Part shown: positions 1 to 7,783 of the stretch, in pieces
Position numbering within the stretch: position 1 is the stretch's first letter
Layout of the letters: each line of letters begins with the position of its first letter
DNA from: Nostoc sp. 'Peltigera membranacea cyanobiont' N6
GTDB lineage: Bacteria > Cyanobacteriota > Cyanobacteriia > Cyanobacteriales > Nostocaceae
NCBI RefSeq assembly: GCF_002949735.1
Contig: NZ_CP026681.1
Location: 4,804,001 to 4,868,000, forward strand
DNA length: 64,000 nt
Direction of reading: 5' to 3'
Made by a program: the position numbers and the translations under genes
The notes under the pieces: model-generated
The model's input: only the letters and a program-made list of their open reading frames with translations
Told to the model about the DNA's origin: nothing
The model's database searches: none

Positions 1-311
1 GCAGCAGAGGACTGCGCGAAACATCGGCGGAGATTGGTAATGTTAGTCCATCCACTCTTTCACGAGTGGAAAGTGGCAAAATGCCGGATATGGAAACTTT
101 TCTGGCACTTTGTAACTGGCTAGAAGTACCACCTGCGGAGTTGTTTAGAACCTCAGAGGAGGATCAACTAGATACGCCTGAAGCGATCGCTATTCAACTC
201 CGCGCTGACAAAAACCTCGATCCAGCGATCGCCAATGCTTTAGCATCCCTAGTTAAAGCAGCATACCGCGATCTCTCTCAAAATAATGGCGAATTGAAGC
301 AAGATCCCTAA
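1..311 (+). CDS. XRE-family transcriptional regulator, 5' end outside window
   Basis: The frame is open from base 3 and has no start inside the window, so the gene is cut by the left edge. The first visible residues, LRETSAEIGNVSPSTLSRVE, form the recognition part of a lambda-repressor-type helix-turn-helix. A further helical region and a short C-terminal tail follow. Such regulators usually bind their own promoter. The stop lies only 4 bases before an ImmA/IrrE-type peptidase gene on the same strand. That pairing is known from phage, ICE and stress modules in which the peptidase inactivates the repressor. A GTG at 66 could be taken as a start, but it would delete most of the helix-turn-helix. 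Confidence 0.85.
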   Translation, partial: SRGLRETSAEIGNVSPSTLSRVESGKMPDMETFLALCNWLEVPPAELFRTSEEDQLDTPEAIAIQLRADKNLDPAIANALASLVKAAYRDLSQNNGELKQDP

Positions 312-315
312 ATAT

Positions 316-861
316 ATGCCATTAATTCAAAGTCTCTCGCCGGAATTTAGGCAACGCTGTGAAGCGATCGCTACTGAAAAACGAAGCTTACTTCGAGTGC
401 GATCGTTTGAGCCATTATCCGCAGACACTCTAGCAGCAAAGTTAGGAGCAACACTTTTTACGCCCGATCGGGTTCCAAATTTAGAGCCAGAGCAAGTAGC
501 AGTATTACTTGCTAGCGATGGATGGTCAGCAGGGATTATACGCTATAACCCACTCTGGATTGTATACAACCCCCGTCATGCACCTGCACGGTATGAATCA
601 AATCTGATGCATGAAATAGCTCATGTGTTGCTAGATCATAAGCCTGTTGGCTTTGATTCTGTTAGTGGACTACCGAAACGTAAACAAAATAACGAAGATG
701 AAGCAACTTATCTAGGGGGATGCCTTCAAATTCCTAAACGTGGATTATTATGGGCGACACAACGAAAGATGCTATTATCTCAGATTACAGCACATTTTGG
801 CGCTAGTGAAGCGATGGTGAAGTTTCGCAGCAATGTAACTGATGTGCCTATCAAATGCTAA
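316..861 (+). CDS. ImmA/IrrE family metallo-endopeptidase
   Basis: This is a 181-residue protein with the zinc-binding motif HEIAH near residue 99 (LMHEIAHVLLDH), typical of the ImmA/IrrE (DUF955) family. Members cleave XRE-type repressors or act as the toxin half of toxin-antitoxin pairs. The gene starts 4 bases after the upstream XRE gene, so the two are very probably co-transcribed. A perfect hairpin follows about 100 bases after the stop. The length is normal for a stand-alone peptidase domain. Cleavage of the neighbouring regulator is inferred from family and context, not visible in the sequence. Confidence 0.85.
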   Translation: MPLIQSLSPEFRQRCEAIATEKRSLLRVRSFEPLSADTLAAKLGATLFTPDRVPNLEPEQVAVLLASDGWSAGIIRYNPLWIVYNPRHAPARYESNLMHEIAHVLLDHKPVGFDSVSGLPKRKQNNEDEATYLGGCLQIPKRGLLWATQRKMLLSQITAHFGASEAMVKFRSNVTDVPIKC

Positions 862-960
862 TACTTTACAATATCTGCTCTGCCAAAAAACAGAAGTTAT
901 TAAGAGTAACTAATAATTTTTACCTGAAACTGTAGTGATTTCGTCTATTTATATAAAATT

Positions 961-999
961 AAAAACTGCTCTTGCCGAAAGTAGACAAGAGCAGTTTTT
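961..999. terminator. bidirectional hairpin terminator
   Basis: A perfect 14-bp inverted repeat (961-974 with 986-999, 11-base loop) begins with five A and ends with five T. It can therefore work in both directions. It lies between the plus-strand peptidase gene and the minus-strand gene ending at 1024. Confidence 0.75.
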
Positions 1000-1023
1000 A
1001 ATAACAAAGCCCAAAATAATAAT

Positions 1024-1347
1024 TTAGGCATCTTCAAGTTCAAATTGAGCCACCGTAACAGCGTTAAAAGCGAAAGCTAAAACCAATGGCATCGGCGACT
1101 GAAACCAAAAGGTAAAAAGAACAGCTAAAATTGTCCCAATTACTGCGGACATCGACCACAATCTTTCTTCAAAGGTCAATCCCTTCTCAGCTTTAATCAC
1201 TCTGAGAACATTCACTGGGATTGGTTCTGGCATTACCCCACCTGGCGGAAAAGCCCAGAAGTTGTTACGTCGCTCTACAAATAAATCTGTCCAGCCATTT
1301 TCTTGGCACCATGCCTCAATCCATTGAAGTGAGTAATGATTCATCAT
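1024..1347 (-). CDS. small membrane protein of unknown function
   Basis: I do not recognise a named family. The product is 107 residues. A polar N-terminal half (SLQWIEAWCQENGWTDLFVE) ends in a Pro/Gly-rich turn, and two hydrophobic segments follow at about residues 66-82 and 85-100. A two-helix membrane protein is likely. The start is one of two adjacent ATG codons (1347 or 1344). It stands alone between a bidirectional terminator and a long intergenic region. Confidence 0.6.
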   Translation of the reverse strand: MMNHYSLQWIEAWCQENGWTDLFVERRNNFWAFPPGGVMPEPIPVNVLRVIKAEKGLTFEERLWSMSAVIGTILAVLFTFWFQSPMPLVLAFAFNAVTVAQFELEDA

Positions 1348-2306
1348 CGCGTTTCGGAGTTCAGTTTGTAGAAGTTGTGTACTCTGTGAATATAAACTCT
1401 TGGAGATTCCTAAATAACTAACTAATCACTATAAAATTAATCGCTAATTATCCAACTTTTAAGCTTTGTTAAGTAGTTGAGACGCATATAACTACGCTCA
1501 AACCTTACTTTCACTAATTAGAAGATTAGCAGTTGATGGAAGCTGTTTAATTTAAAAGACAATAAACTTTACTTGAAAGGTTGAAAGTCAAGAAATGTAA
1601 ATAAGCAAGTGAGTATTACTGCTTAATCAAACTCTTGATATCTTAAAATTACAATCTAAAAATGAATAATTGTGAACAAACCAACAAGGATAGGCATAGC
1701 CCGTCTTAGACTTTGCTTTCTCCGGCTAAACTATTCCTTTATATTCTGCTAAAGCTTGTGTAGTGTCAAAAACAACTGCTAATTAATCAAATTATTGATA
1801 TTGAGGACTAGGGCATATTTTCAAAATCTTTATATGCTAAGACGTAGGCGATCGCTATGTTGTCACGATCAACAGAAGAGGCTTAAGTAACGAACAGTGG
1901 GAGATATCATACCATTTCTGTTTGAAAGTTACGCAAAACTACACGCGATAGGGACAATTCACAAATTGCCCCTACCTGAGTATTAAAGTTTTGGCTATTG
2001 TTTGCATGAGTCCTGTCTGCGTCTGGAAAGGTTAAATATTTACTTTTAAACCGTACAGGCGCAGAGAACACAAAGCAAAAAAGAGATTTTTGGAGTTATC
2101 TTGAAAAGGCTACTACACATTGACAGAAGTAGCTAAATATGTACACAGATTTTCAGGCATTTAAGTTTGATTTTTTCACTATTAGCTAGCGATGCCTACG
2201 CTAGCCTGGAACAGCGAATTTAGTAATGCAGATGAAAGTCATTTTGTACAGTTCGTCAGTCCTTAATTTATTACATTTAATTACGTCTACCTACTTAAGC
2301 CATAAT
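1348..2306. other. intergenic region without a clear gene
   Basis: About 960 AT-rich bases have no convincing coding frame on either strand. A Nostoc-type short repeat (core GATGCCTACGCTAGCC) sits near 2190 and one HIP1 octamer near 1850. No tRNA or clear terminator was found. Confidence 0.5.
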
Positions 2307-3128
2307 TTATTGTCTAGCCGAGCCTGATTTTTTCATTCCAGGTTGGTTTGGCGGAGTTGGGGAATTTGGCTGGCGACTAGTACGAAAAGTCACATTCACG
2401 CCTTCATTCGATTGCTCCAGAACCAGTAGAGGCGTGGGTTTAGCCTTTTGATCCCAATGCATAGTAGCAATCCGACCCTGAAGTGTTGGTTGCCAACTAT
2501 CTTCATCTTCTATGGGACTTAGATAAGTTTCTATACAGTCAATAATTTGACTAATAGTCGCAGAAGTTGCTTGCGTCGGTAACTTCATTAGCCGGACTTG
2601 AATGCGAAACAGCACTCGTTTAGCAGAGTTCCCTGGACTCCCAGTTTCATACTCTACATCAAAAGTTTCATCTACTTGCCGTCCAGAGCTATTAGCAATT
2701 CCGACAGATCCTTGTTGGGCTTGATTTGGACGCAGAGCTTGAGTAACTTTATCTTTAATCTGAATCTTCACCTGATTAAGGATTGCAAAATGAAACACCT
2801 CCTCTGACATCCGCATTCGCAGATAATCTAGGTTAAAATCCCGTGAGTTGACCAAATCGGGATTAGTTTCCATTTTGCGAATCGTTTCCAGCGCCAGCTT
2901 AAACTTTTTCTCTAATTCTCGCGCCCGGAATTGTTCAAACTTAAGTTTTTTCTCCAGCTTATCCTTCTGGAGCTTACTATAGACAATTAAAGCAATCACC
3001 GCTAAAGCCAGTCCTCCAGAGGTTAACACCAATAATGGTGGTATTTGAGGATTACTTGCTGGCACTTCCTGGGTTGCTTTTTTAAGCTTTGGCACTGGGG
3101 ATTGGGCAAGAAACATCGAAGTGAGCAT
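2307..3128 (-). CDS. conserved cyanobacterial membrane-anchored coiled-coil protein
   Basis: The function is not known to me. From the ATG at 3128 the protein has 273 residues: a short N-terminus, one membrane helix (LLVLTSGGLALAVIALIVYS), a Lys/Glu-rich coiled coil, then a mixed domain ending in a Pro-rich tail. The frame stays open up to 3245. However, the interrupted HAD gene starts divergently at 3234, so the longer form would overlap it. I therefore prefer 3128, although no convincing Shine-Dalgarno is visible there. ATG 3182 is another possibility. Confidence 0.6.
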   Translation of the reverse strand: MLTSMFLAQSPVPKLKKATQEVPASNPQIPPLLVLTSGGLALAVIALIVYSKLQKDKLEKKLKFEQFRARELEKKFKLALETIRKMETNPDLVNSRDFNLDYLRMRMSEEVFHFAILNQVKIQIKDKVTQALRPNQAQQGSVGIANSSGRQVDETFDVEYETGSPGNSAKRVLFRIQVRLMKLPTQATSATISQIIDCIETYLSPIEDEDSWQPTLQGRIATMHWDQKAKPTPLLVLEQSNEGVNVTFRTSRQPNSPTPPNQPGMKKSGSARQ

Positions 3129-3233
3129 GGTTGGAAACTGAAAAACTTGACTCCTGATGTTTAGGATGCCCAAATCTTCCATGCCATCTTGCTGTATGAT
3201 TAATATTTTTAACAGCTTTTTACAAAACTCCCT

Positions 3234-3305
3234 ATGTCCAGACATTTGAGCATCCCTGCCCTGTCTGAGGTTTCATCTACAAGCTTTAGCAATATTCGTC
3301 TGATA
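3234..3305 (+). pseudogene. 5' fragment of HAD phosphatase gene, cut by the IS630 element
   Basis: Reading from ATG 3234 gives MSRHLSIPALSEV and runs on to NIRLI at 3305, where the IS630 element begins. Joining base 3305 to 4470 (leaving one copy of the TA target) restores NIRLI-ATDMDGTLTR in frame. This is the normal N-terminus of a HAD-IIB phosphatase with its catalytic DxDGT motif. These 24 codons are therefore the displaced start of the gene that resumes at 4470. Confidence 0.8.
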
Positions 3306-3377
3306 TAGGATTCCTATTTGATTTTTGAAAAAGATTACGAGATAATACGCAAGAGTTTACAAGTGTAAGAGCAGACA

Positions 3378-3917
3378 ATGATAAATCAGCATCTACAAAC
3401 GGCAACACTACCTGGAGGAGTGGCAACTGCGATCGCTGAGTTACAAGATTTTATAGCAGCTTGTCGTGATGCCCGTGAGGCAAGAAAAGCTTTGGCAGTC
3501 AAATTGGTTTACCAAGATTACTTGTACGAAGAAATCCAAGCTATTTTAGATGTGTCTCTAGGCTCGATAACAGGCTGGAAACAAGCCTATGAGGAAGATG
3601 GAATTAATGGACTGTGCTTGAACTACAAAGGGAGAAAGAGCTACCTGAGTACTCAACAGCAAGAAGAAGTATTGAGTTGGCTGCAAACTAAAAACTGCTG
3701 GGAGCTAGGTGAACTAGAGTACAAATTAGCTTTTGAGTACGACGTAATTTATGAATCAAAGCAAAGTTACTACGACCTGTTTGATGCAGCAGGAATTAGC
3801 TGGAAGAAAACCACAAAATTAAATCCCAAAGCCGACGAGAATGCTGTCGCAGCAAAAAAAAAGAGATTGCAACACTGCTGGCAAACCACCGAGAGGAAAT
3901 TGAAACAGGCTTATTGA
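3378..3917 (+). CDS. IS630 transposase, N-terminal frame (orfA)
   Basis: This 179-residue product contains the DNA-binding part of an IS630 transposase: a helix-turn-helix (YEEIQAILDVSLGSITGWKQ at about residues 50-70) followed by a winged-helix region. The frame ends at 3917. Nine A residues at 3854-3862 followed by G contain the heptamer A AAA AAG in the correct phase. A -1 slip there leads directly into the catalytic frame. Alone, the product would lack catalytic residues and could act as a DNA-binding regulator of transposition. Confidence 0.85.
   Translation: MINQHLQTATLPGGVATAIAELQDFIAACRDAREARKALAVKLVYQDYLYEEIQAILDVSLGSITGWKQAYEEDGINGLCLNYKGRKSYLSTQQQEEVLSWLQTKNCWELGELEYKLAFEYDVIYESKQSYYDLFDAAGISWKKTTKLNPKADENAVAAKKKRLQHCWQTTERKLKQAY
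3854..3863 (+). other. probable programmed -1 ribosomal frameshift site
   Basis: Nine A then G give the slippery heptamer A AAA AAG at 3857-3863, in phase with the orfA codons. After a -1 shift the reading continues EIATLLANHREEIETGLLRV into the DDE domain without a stop. This is the sequence expected between the two halves of an IS630 transposase. Transcriptional slippage on the A9 run is the alternative mechanism. Confidence 0.7.
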
Positions 3918-4459
3918 GAGTGTTGCTGCTTGATGAATGCCATTTGCTATGGGGAGATTTAAGTGGATATGTTTGGGGGAAAACTGACCAAGAAATAGCA
4001 GTTCCAGTTGTGAACGAACGAGATAAACAGACATACTATGGAGCAGTTGACTATCTCGAACGAGAATTGCTACTAAAAGCCTACGATAGCGGAAATTCTA
4101 AAAATACTATTGATTACCTACAGTATTTGCTAGCTCACTCCCCCAACCAGCGATTGCTAATTTTGTGGGATGGCGCTAGTTATCACCGTTCCAACGAAGT
4201 TCGAGGCTTCTTAGATGAGGTAAATCTTGGTCTACCAGCCGAGCAATGGAAAATACACTGCGTTCGCTTTGCTCCTAATTGTCCAGAACAAAACCCTATC
4301 GAGGATATTTGGTTGCAAGCTAAAACATGGGTTCGACGTTTCTGTGCCTTGATCCCAAAATTCTCGCATTTGAAGTGGATGTTTGAGTGGTTTATTCGAC
4401 ACACTACCTTTGATTTCCCCACTCTTCAGATGTACGGAGTTTTTTCAAAAATCAAATAG
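3914..4459 (+). CDS. IS630 transposase, C-terminal DDE frame (orfB)
   Basis: This frame carries the DDE_3 catalytic domain. The first Asp is in LLLDECHLLWGD, the second in LLILWDGASYHRS, and the Glu in CPEQNPIEDIW. The apparent independent start is a TTG at 3914. The coding pattern extends upstream to the A9 run, so the natural product is most likely a fusion with orfA made by frameshifting (about 360 residues, normal for IS630). The stop lies 8 bases before the right end of the element. Confidence 0.85.
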   Translation: MRVLLLDECHLLWGDLSGYVWGKTDQEIAVPVVNERDKQTYYGAVDYLERELLLKAYDSGNSKNTIDYLQYLLAHSPNQRLLILWDGASYHRSNEVRGFLDEVNLGLPAEQWKIHCVRFAPNCPEQNPIEDIWLQAKTWVRRFCALIPKFSHLKWMFEWFIRHTTFDFPTLQMYGVFSKIK

Positions 4460-4469
4460 GAGTCCTATA

Positions 4470-5195
4470 GCTACAGATATGGATGGCACGCTAACTAGAC
4501 GAGGAAAATTTACTCCCGCACTGCTGCAAGCTTTAGAGGATTTAGCCTCTGCTGACATTAAGGTGCTGATTGTCACAGGACGTTCTGCTGGGTGGGTGAG
4601 TGGATTGAGTGCGTTGATGCCAGTAGCAGGTGCTATGGCAGAAAATGGCGGTTTGTACTTTCCACCTGGGAATCAGAAACCAGTAGTCTTAACAGCCATT
4701 TCTGATTTAGCTCAACATCGTCAGCACTTGGCTATGACTTTTGAGAAATTACAAACTAAATTTCCTCAAATCCAAGAATCTGCTGATAATCGCTTTCGCA
4801 TCACCGACTGGACTTTTGATGTAGCTGGTTTGAGTCAAGACGAATTACAAACCCTAGATAGTCTTTGTCAACAAATGGGTTGGGGATTTACCTATAGTAA
4901 TGTGCAGTGTCACATTAAACCCCAAGGGCAAGACAAAGCTGTGGGATTGTTGCAAGTATTGCGCGAATATTTGCCCCAGTACTCACCAGAACAAATTGTT
5001 ACTGTGGGCGATAGTCCCAATGATGAAAGTTTATTTAATCGGCGTTATTTTCCTGTTTCTGTAGGCGTTGCAAACGTACTGGAATATGTGAATCAGTTGA
5101 AATATCACCCTGCTTATATTACCAATGCTGCCGAAGGCGAAGGATTTTGTGAGTTATCTAGTTATATTTTGAAAAGCTTGCACATTCCAAGTTAG
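4470..5195 (+). pseudogene. HAD-IIB (Cof-type) phosphatase, main part, separated from its start by IS630
   Basis: This part encodes the catalytic core. DMDGT (motif I nucleophile) is directly at the junction, VTGRS follows (motif II), then the C2-type cap, the Lys region HIKPQGQDK and the metal-binding GDSPNDESLF. The family dephosphorylates sugar phosphates or phosphoglycolate-like substrates; the exact substrate is unknown here. The natural 24-codon start lies at 3234-3305. The frame is nevertheless open backwards into the IS end to a TTG at 4383, so a chimeric protein with IS-derived N-terminal residues and an intact active site could still be made. The restored gene would encode 265 residues. 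Confidence 0.8.
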
Positions 5196-5245
5196 GAAAA
5201 GCCAAACTTGCTCTACAATAATCTCGTAGCACTGATTTTACAACC

Positions 5246-6028
5246 ATGACGGCTACTTTACCTGTTGGTATCGAATCAGAAATCTTCTATCCCAGTGCTG
5301 ATGGTCAACCAGTGGCGGAAACCTACGACCACCTTTATGCCTTGCTAACTACCTTGGAAGTCCTAAAACAGTATCTGGCAGACCGTCAGGCAACAGTATT
5401 AGGAAATCAATTTCTTTACTATGCACAGGGCTTTCCCAAATTGCGGGTAGCCCCAGATGTAATGGTGATTTTTGATGTTCCACCTGGTGGTCGGGACAAC
5501 TATAAAATTTGGGAAGAGGGTCAAGTACCCACAGTTATTTTTGAAATGACATCCTTTGGTACTAAAGGACAAGACGAAATCTTCAAAAAAACTCTCTATG
5601 AGCAGCTAGGTGTCAAGGAATACTGGCTATTTGACCCTAAAGGCGAGTGGGTGGAACAACAGTTACGTGGCTATCGTCTGCGGGGAGAAATCTACGAACC
5701 TATAGAAGATGGACGCAGTGAACCATTACAACTGCGTTTGGTGATTGAGGGAAGGCTAATTGGGTTTTACCGAGAAGATACTGGGGAAAAATTACTCATC
5801 CCTAATGAACTGGCAAAGGCTTTGGGGCAGGAAGTTTTAGCAAGGCAGCAGGCAGAAGAACTGGTAGAACAGGAACGCCAACGAGCAGAACAGGAACGCC
5901 AACGAGCAGAGCAAGAACGTCAACGAGCAGAACAAGAACGTCAACGAGCAGAACAGGCAGAATTGCAGATAGAACAGTTAAAGGCAAGGTTGCGTTCGCT
6001 CAATGTAGACCCCGATACTATTCAGTAA
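5246..6028 (+). CDS. Uma2-family (DUF820) putative endonuclease with heptad-repeat tail
   Basis: The first 190 residues form the PD-(D/E)XK-like Uma2 fold that is greatly expanded in cyanobacteria. Visible signatures are VAPDVMVIFDVP and EMTSFGTKGQDE, then YEQLGVKEYWLFDP. The role of these proteins is poorly known; nuclease activity is predicted from the fold. From about residue 200 the protein becomes a coiled coil containing four exact copies of the heptad EQERQRA, encoded by a 21-bp tandem repeat at 5867-5950. The start is ATG 5246. The total of 260 residues is longer than the usual 190 because of the tail. Confidence 0.85.
   Translation: MTATLPVGIESEIFYPSADGQPVAETYDHLYALLTTLEVLKQYLADRQATVLGNQFLYYAQGFPKLRVAPDVMVIFDVPPGGRDNYKIWEEGQVPTVIFEMTSFGTKGQDEIFKKTLYEQLGVKEYWLFDPKGEWVEQQLRGYRLRGEIYEPIEDGRSEPLQLRLVIEGRLIGFYREDTGEKLLIPNELAKALGQEVLARQQAEELVEQERQRAEQERQRAEQERQRAEQERQRAEQAELQIEQLKARLRSLNVDPDTIQ
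5867..5950 (+). repeat. 21-bp tandem repeat, four copies, inside the Uma2 gene
   Basis: Four 21-bp units, differing only at a few third positions, each encode EQERQRA. Seven residues per unit preserve the coiled-coil register, so copy number can change without breaking the structure. Confidence 0.85.
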
Positions 6029-6356
6029 TTCCAAAAGTTGCAACGCTGAATAGTTTGTTGTAGATATCGCCCTCAAGGTACTAATCAGTAAGTAACCGTG
6101 AAATCGAAAAATTATTACACACAAGTAAACAATTTGTTACCTGTATCTTTGCCACATTTATTACCTTAGACAGAATACAATAGATGGGTATCCACGGCGT
6201 TTCAATCTTGGAAATCTCAACAGTACTAATTTGATTGATGAAACTGTTTTATACATTCATTCGCCAGAGGTTAGCGTTTTCTTTCCGACTTCCACTAGAA
6301 AATCCAAGACCAATGTAGAGTCAAGAATTTACCTGTAAATACAGAGGTATAAAATT

Positions 6357-6527
6357 ATGCAAGAAATTGAAAGATTCTTCAGCAACTTTTTCAGTGGCAT
6401 ACTCAACCGTTTTAAGTATTCTGCGATGGACGCTGCCGATCGCAAAATGAGAGAAACTATCGACGACCAGGTAGAACAACGGCGGCAGAAACCCAAGCCA
6501 AAGGATCGAGAAGACCGCGATTTGTAA
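6357..6527 (+). CDS. small conserved-type cyanobacterial protein, 56 residues
   Basis: This ORF is short but convincing. An AGAGG Shine-Dalgarno lies about 10 bases before ATG 6357, and codon use is normal. The product begins MQEIERFFSNFFSGILNRF, an amphipathic helix, and ends in a highly charged tail (RRQKPKPKDREDRDL). I do not know a function. It lies alone on the plus strand, 200 bases before rpsB. A soluble helical or membrane-surface protein is plausible. Confidence 0.6.
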   Translation: MQEIERFFSNFFSGILNRFKYSAMDAADRKMRETIDDQVEQRRQKPKPKDREDRDL

Positions 6528-6732
6528 TTCGTGATTAGTAATTTTGAGTTAAATCAAGCATAGCGCTTCCTAATTGTTGAGTGGGCAGCGCTATTTTATC
6601 GCCCCACCAAACTCTTGCGAATATGCTAACCTAGTATGGTTAACTAATCTCGCACATCTAAGAATTCGGGTGTTTCCCTGTTGGGAAATGCACTTGGATG
6701 GAGGTTTAACCCGAATCGGAGTAAGAAAATAT

Positions 6733-7527
6733 ATGCCAGTAGTTTCATTGGCTCAAATGATGGAGTCAGGGGTTCACTTTGGGCATCAGACCCGGCGTTG
6801 GAACCCAAAAATGTCTCCTTACATTTATACTTCCCGCAATGGCGTGCATATTATCGACTTGGTGCAAACTGCCCAGTTGATGGATAATGCTTACAACTAC
6901 ATGCGATCGCACGCAGAACAAGGGAAGAAGTTTCTTTTTGTCGGCACTAAACGCCAAGCAGCTGGAATTATTGCTCAAGAAGCTAGCCGTTGTGGTTCCC
7001 ACTATATTAACCAACGCTGGTTGGGCGGAATGTTGACCAACTGGGCAACTATCAAAACACGAGTTGACCGTCTGAAAGATTTAGAACGCCGTGAAGAAAC
7101 TGGCGCACTAGATTTATTGCCCAAAAAAGAAGCATCAATGCTACGTCGGGAAATGACGAAGCTTCAGAAATACTTGGGCGGCATTAAAACAATGCGAAAA
7201 GTACCCGATATCGTGGTCATCGTAGACCAACGGCGGGAATATAACGCAGTTCAAGAATGCCAAAAGCTGAATATTCCCATTGTATCCATGCTGGATACAA
7301 ACTGTGACCCAGATGTAGTAGATATCCCCATCCCAGCAAACGATGATGCTATCAGATCAATTAAGCTGATAGTCGGGAAATTGGCGGATGCCATTTATGA
7401 AGGTCGTCATGGTCAGCTGGAGGCTGAAGAGTATGACGAAGATTACGACGGTGGTGAGTATGACGATGACTACGAAGAAACCGAATATACTGATGCCGTA
7501 ATTCCCGACGAGGAAACAGAAGAATAG
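6733..7527 (+). CDS. rpsB: 30S ribosomal protein S2
   Basis: The 264-residue protein shows the S2 signatures MPVVSLAQMMESGVHFGHQT, RNGVHIIDLVQT and KYLGGIKTMRKVPD. Its Asp/Glu/Tyr-rich C-terminal tail is typical of cyanobacterial S2. I chose ATG 6733 because GGAG precedes it by about 11 bases and the protein then begins exactly as S2 does; the open frame upstream to 6574 is not conserved-looking. tsf follows after 256 bases on the same strand, the usual rpsB-tsf order, here separated by a hairpin-rich spacer. Confidence 0.97.
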   Translation: MPVVSLAQMMESGVHFGHQTRRWNPKMSPYIYTSRNGVHIIDLVQTAQLMDNAYNYMRSHAEQGKKFLFVGTKRQAAGIIAQEASRCGSHYINQRWLGGMLTNWATIKTRVDRLKDLERREETGALDLLPKKEASMLRREMTKLQKYLGGIKTMRKVPDIVVIVDQRREYNAVQECQKLNIPIVSMLDTNCDPDVVDIPIPANDDAIRSIKLIVGKLADAIYEGRHGQLEAEEYDEDYDGGEYDDDYEETEYTDAVIPDEETEE

Positions 7528-7733
7528 TGCTGTTAGCGGAAAGCTAAGGTTTAGCCCGTGAAGAGTGCTAAGTCCTGAGTAAAATAGAAAGACTCAGCAA
7601 ATTGGATAGTGCTGAGTCTTGATTTTTGAAGTTCTTAAGTTGTGATTTGTCAATGAAGAATAAAATTGATAACTGAACACTCAAAACTCAACACGGGCTA
7701 AACGCCCCGCTAAGGCTAACAAAACTCAGCACT
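7527..7733. repeat. large imperfect inverted repeat between rpsB and tsf
   Basis: The arm at 7527-7560 (ending GTTTAGCCCGTG) is matched in reverse complement at 7691-7733 (beginning CACGGGCTAAAC). Each arm also carries GTGCTG/CAGCAC and TTAGC segments. The spacer holds a separate stable hairpin. The whole spacer could fold into one long RNA structure that starts at the rpsB stop codon. Confidence 0.55.
7589..7627 (+). terminator. hairpin terminator after rpsB
   Basis: An 11-bp perfect stem (AAGACTCAGCA at 7589-7599, TGCTGAGTCTT at 7610-7620) is followed by GATTTTT. It may attenuate read-through from rpsB into tsf. Confidence 0.7.
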
Positions 7734-7783
7734 AAATTAGCTGAGTGATTACAACTCGAGGTCAAGTTAGGAATTGAGGCAAC

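Larger units (their letters stand above)
3306..4467 (+). mobile_element. IS630-family insertion sequence, complete
   Basis: The element is 1162 bp and is bounded by inverted repeats of about 28 bp that differ at one position (left TAGGATTCCTATTTG, right TAGGACTCCTATTTG when read inward). It is flanked by TA on both sides (3304-3305 and 4468-4469), the usual IS630/Tc1-mariner target duplication. It carries two overlapping transposase frames joined by a probable -1 frameshift. The near-identical ends, intact frames and clean in-frame interruption of the HAD gene indicate recent insertion. Confidence 0.9.
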
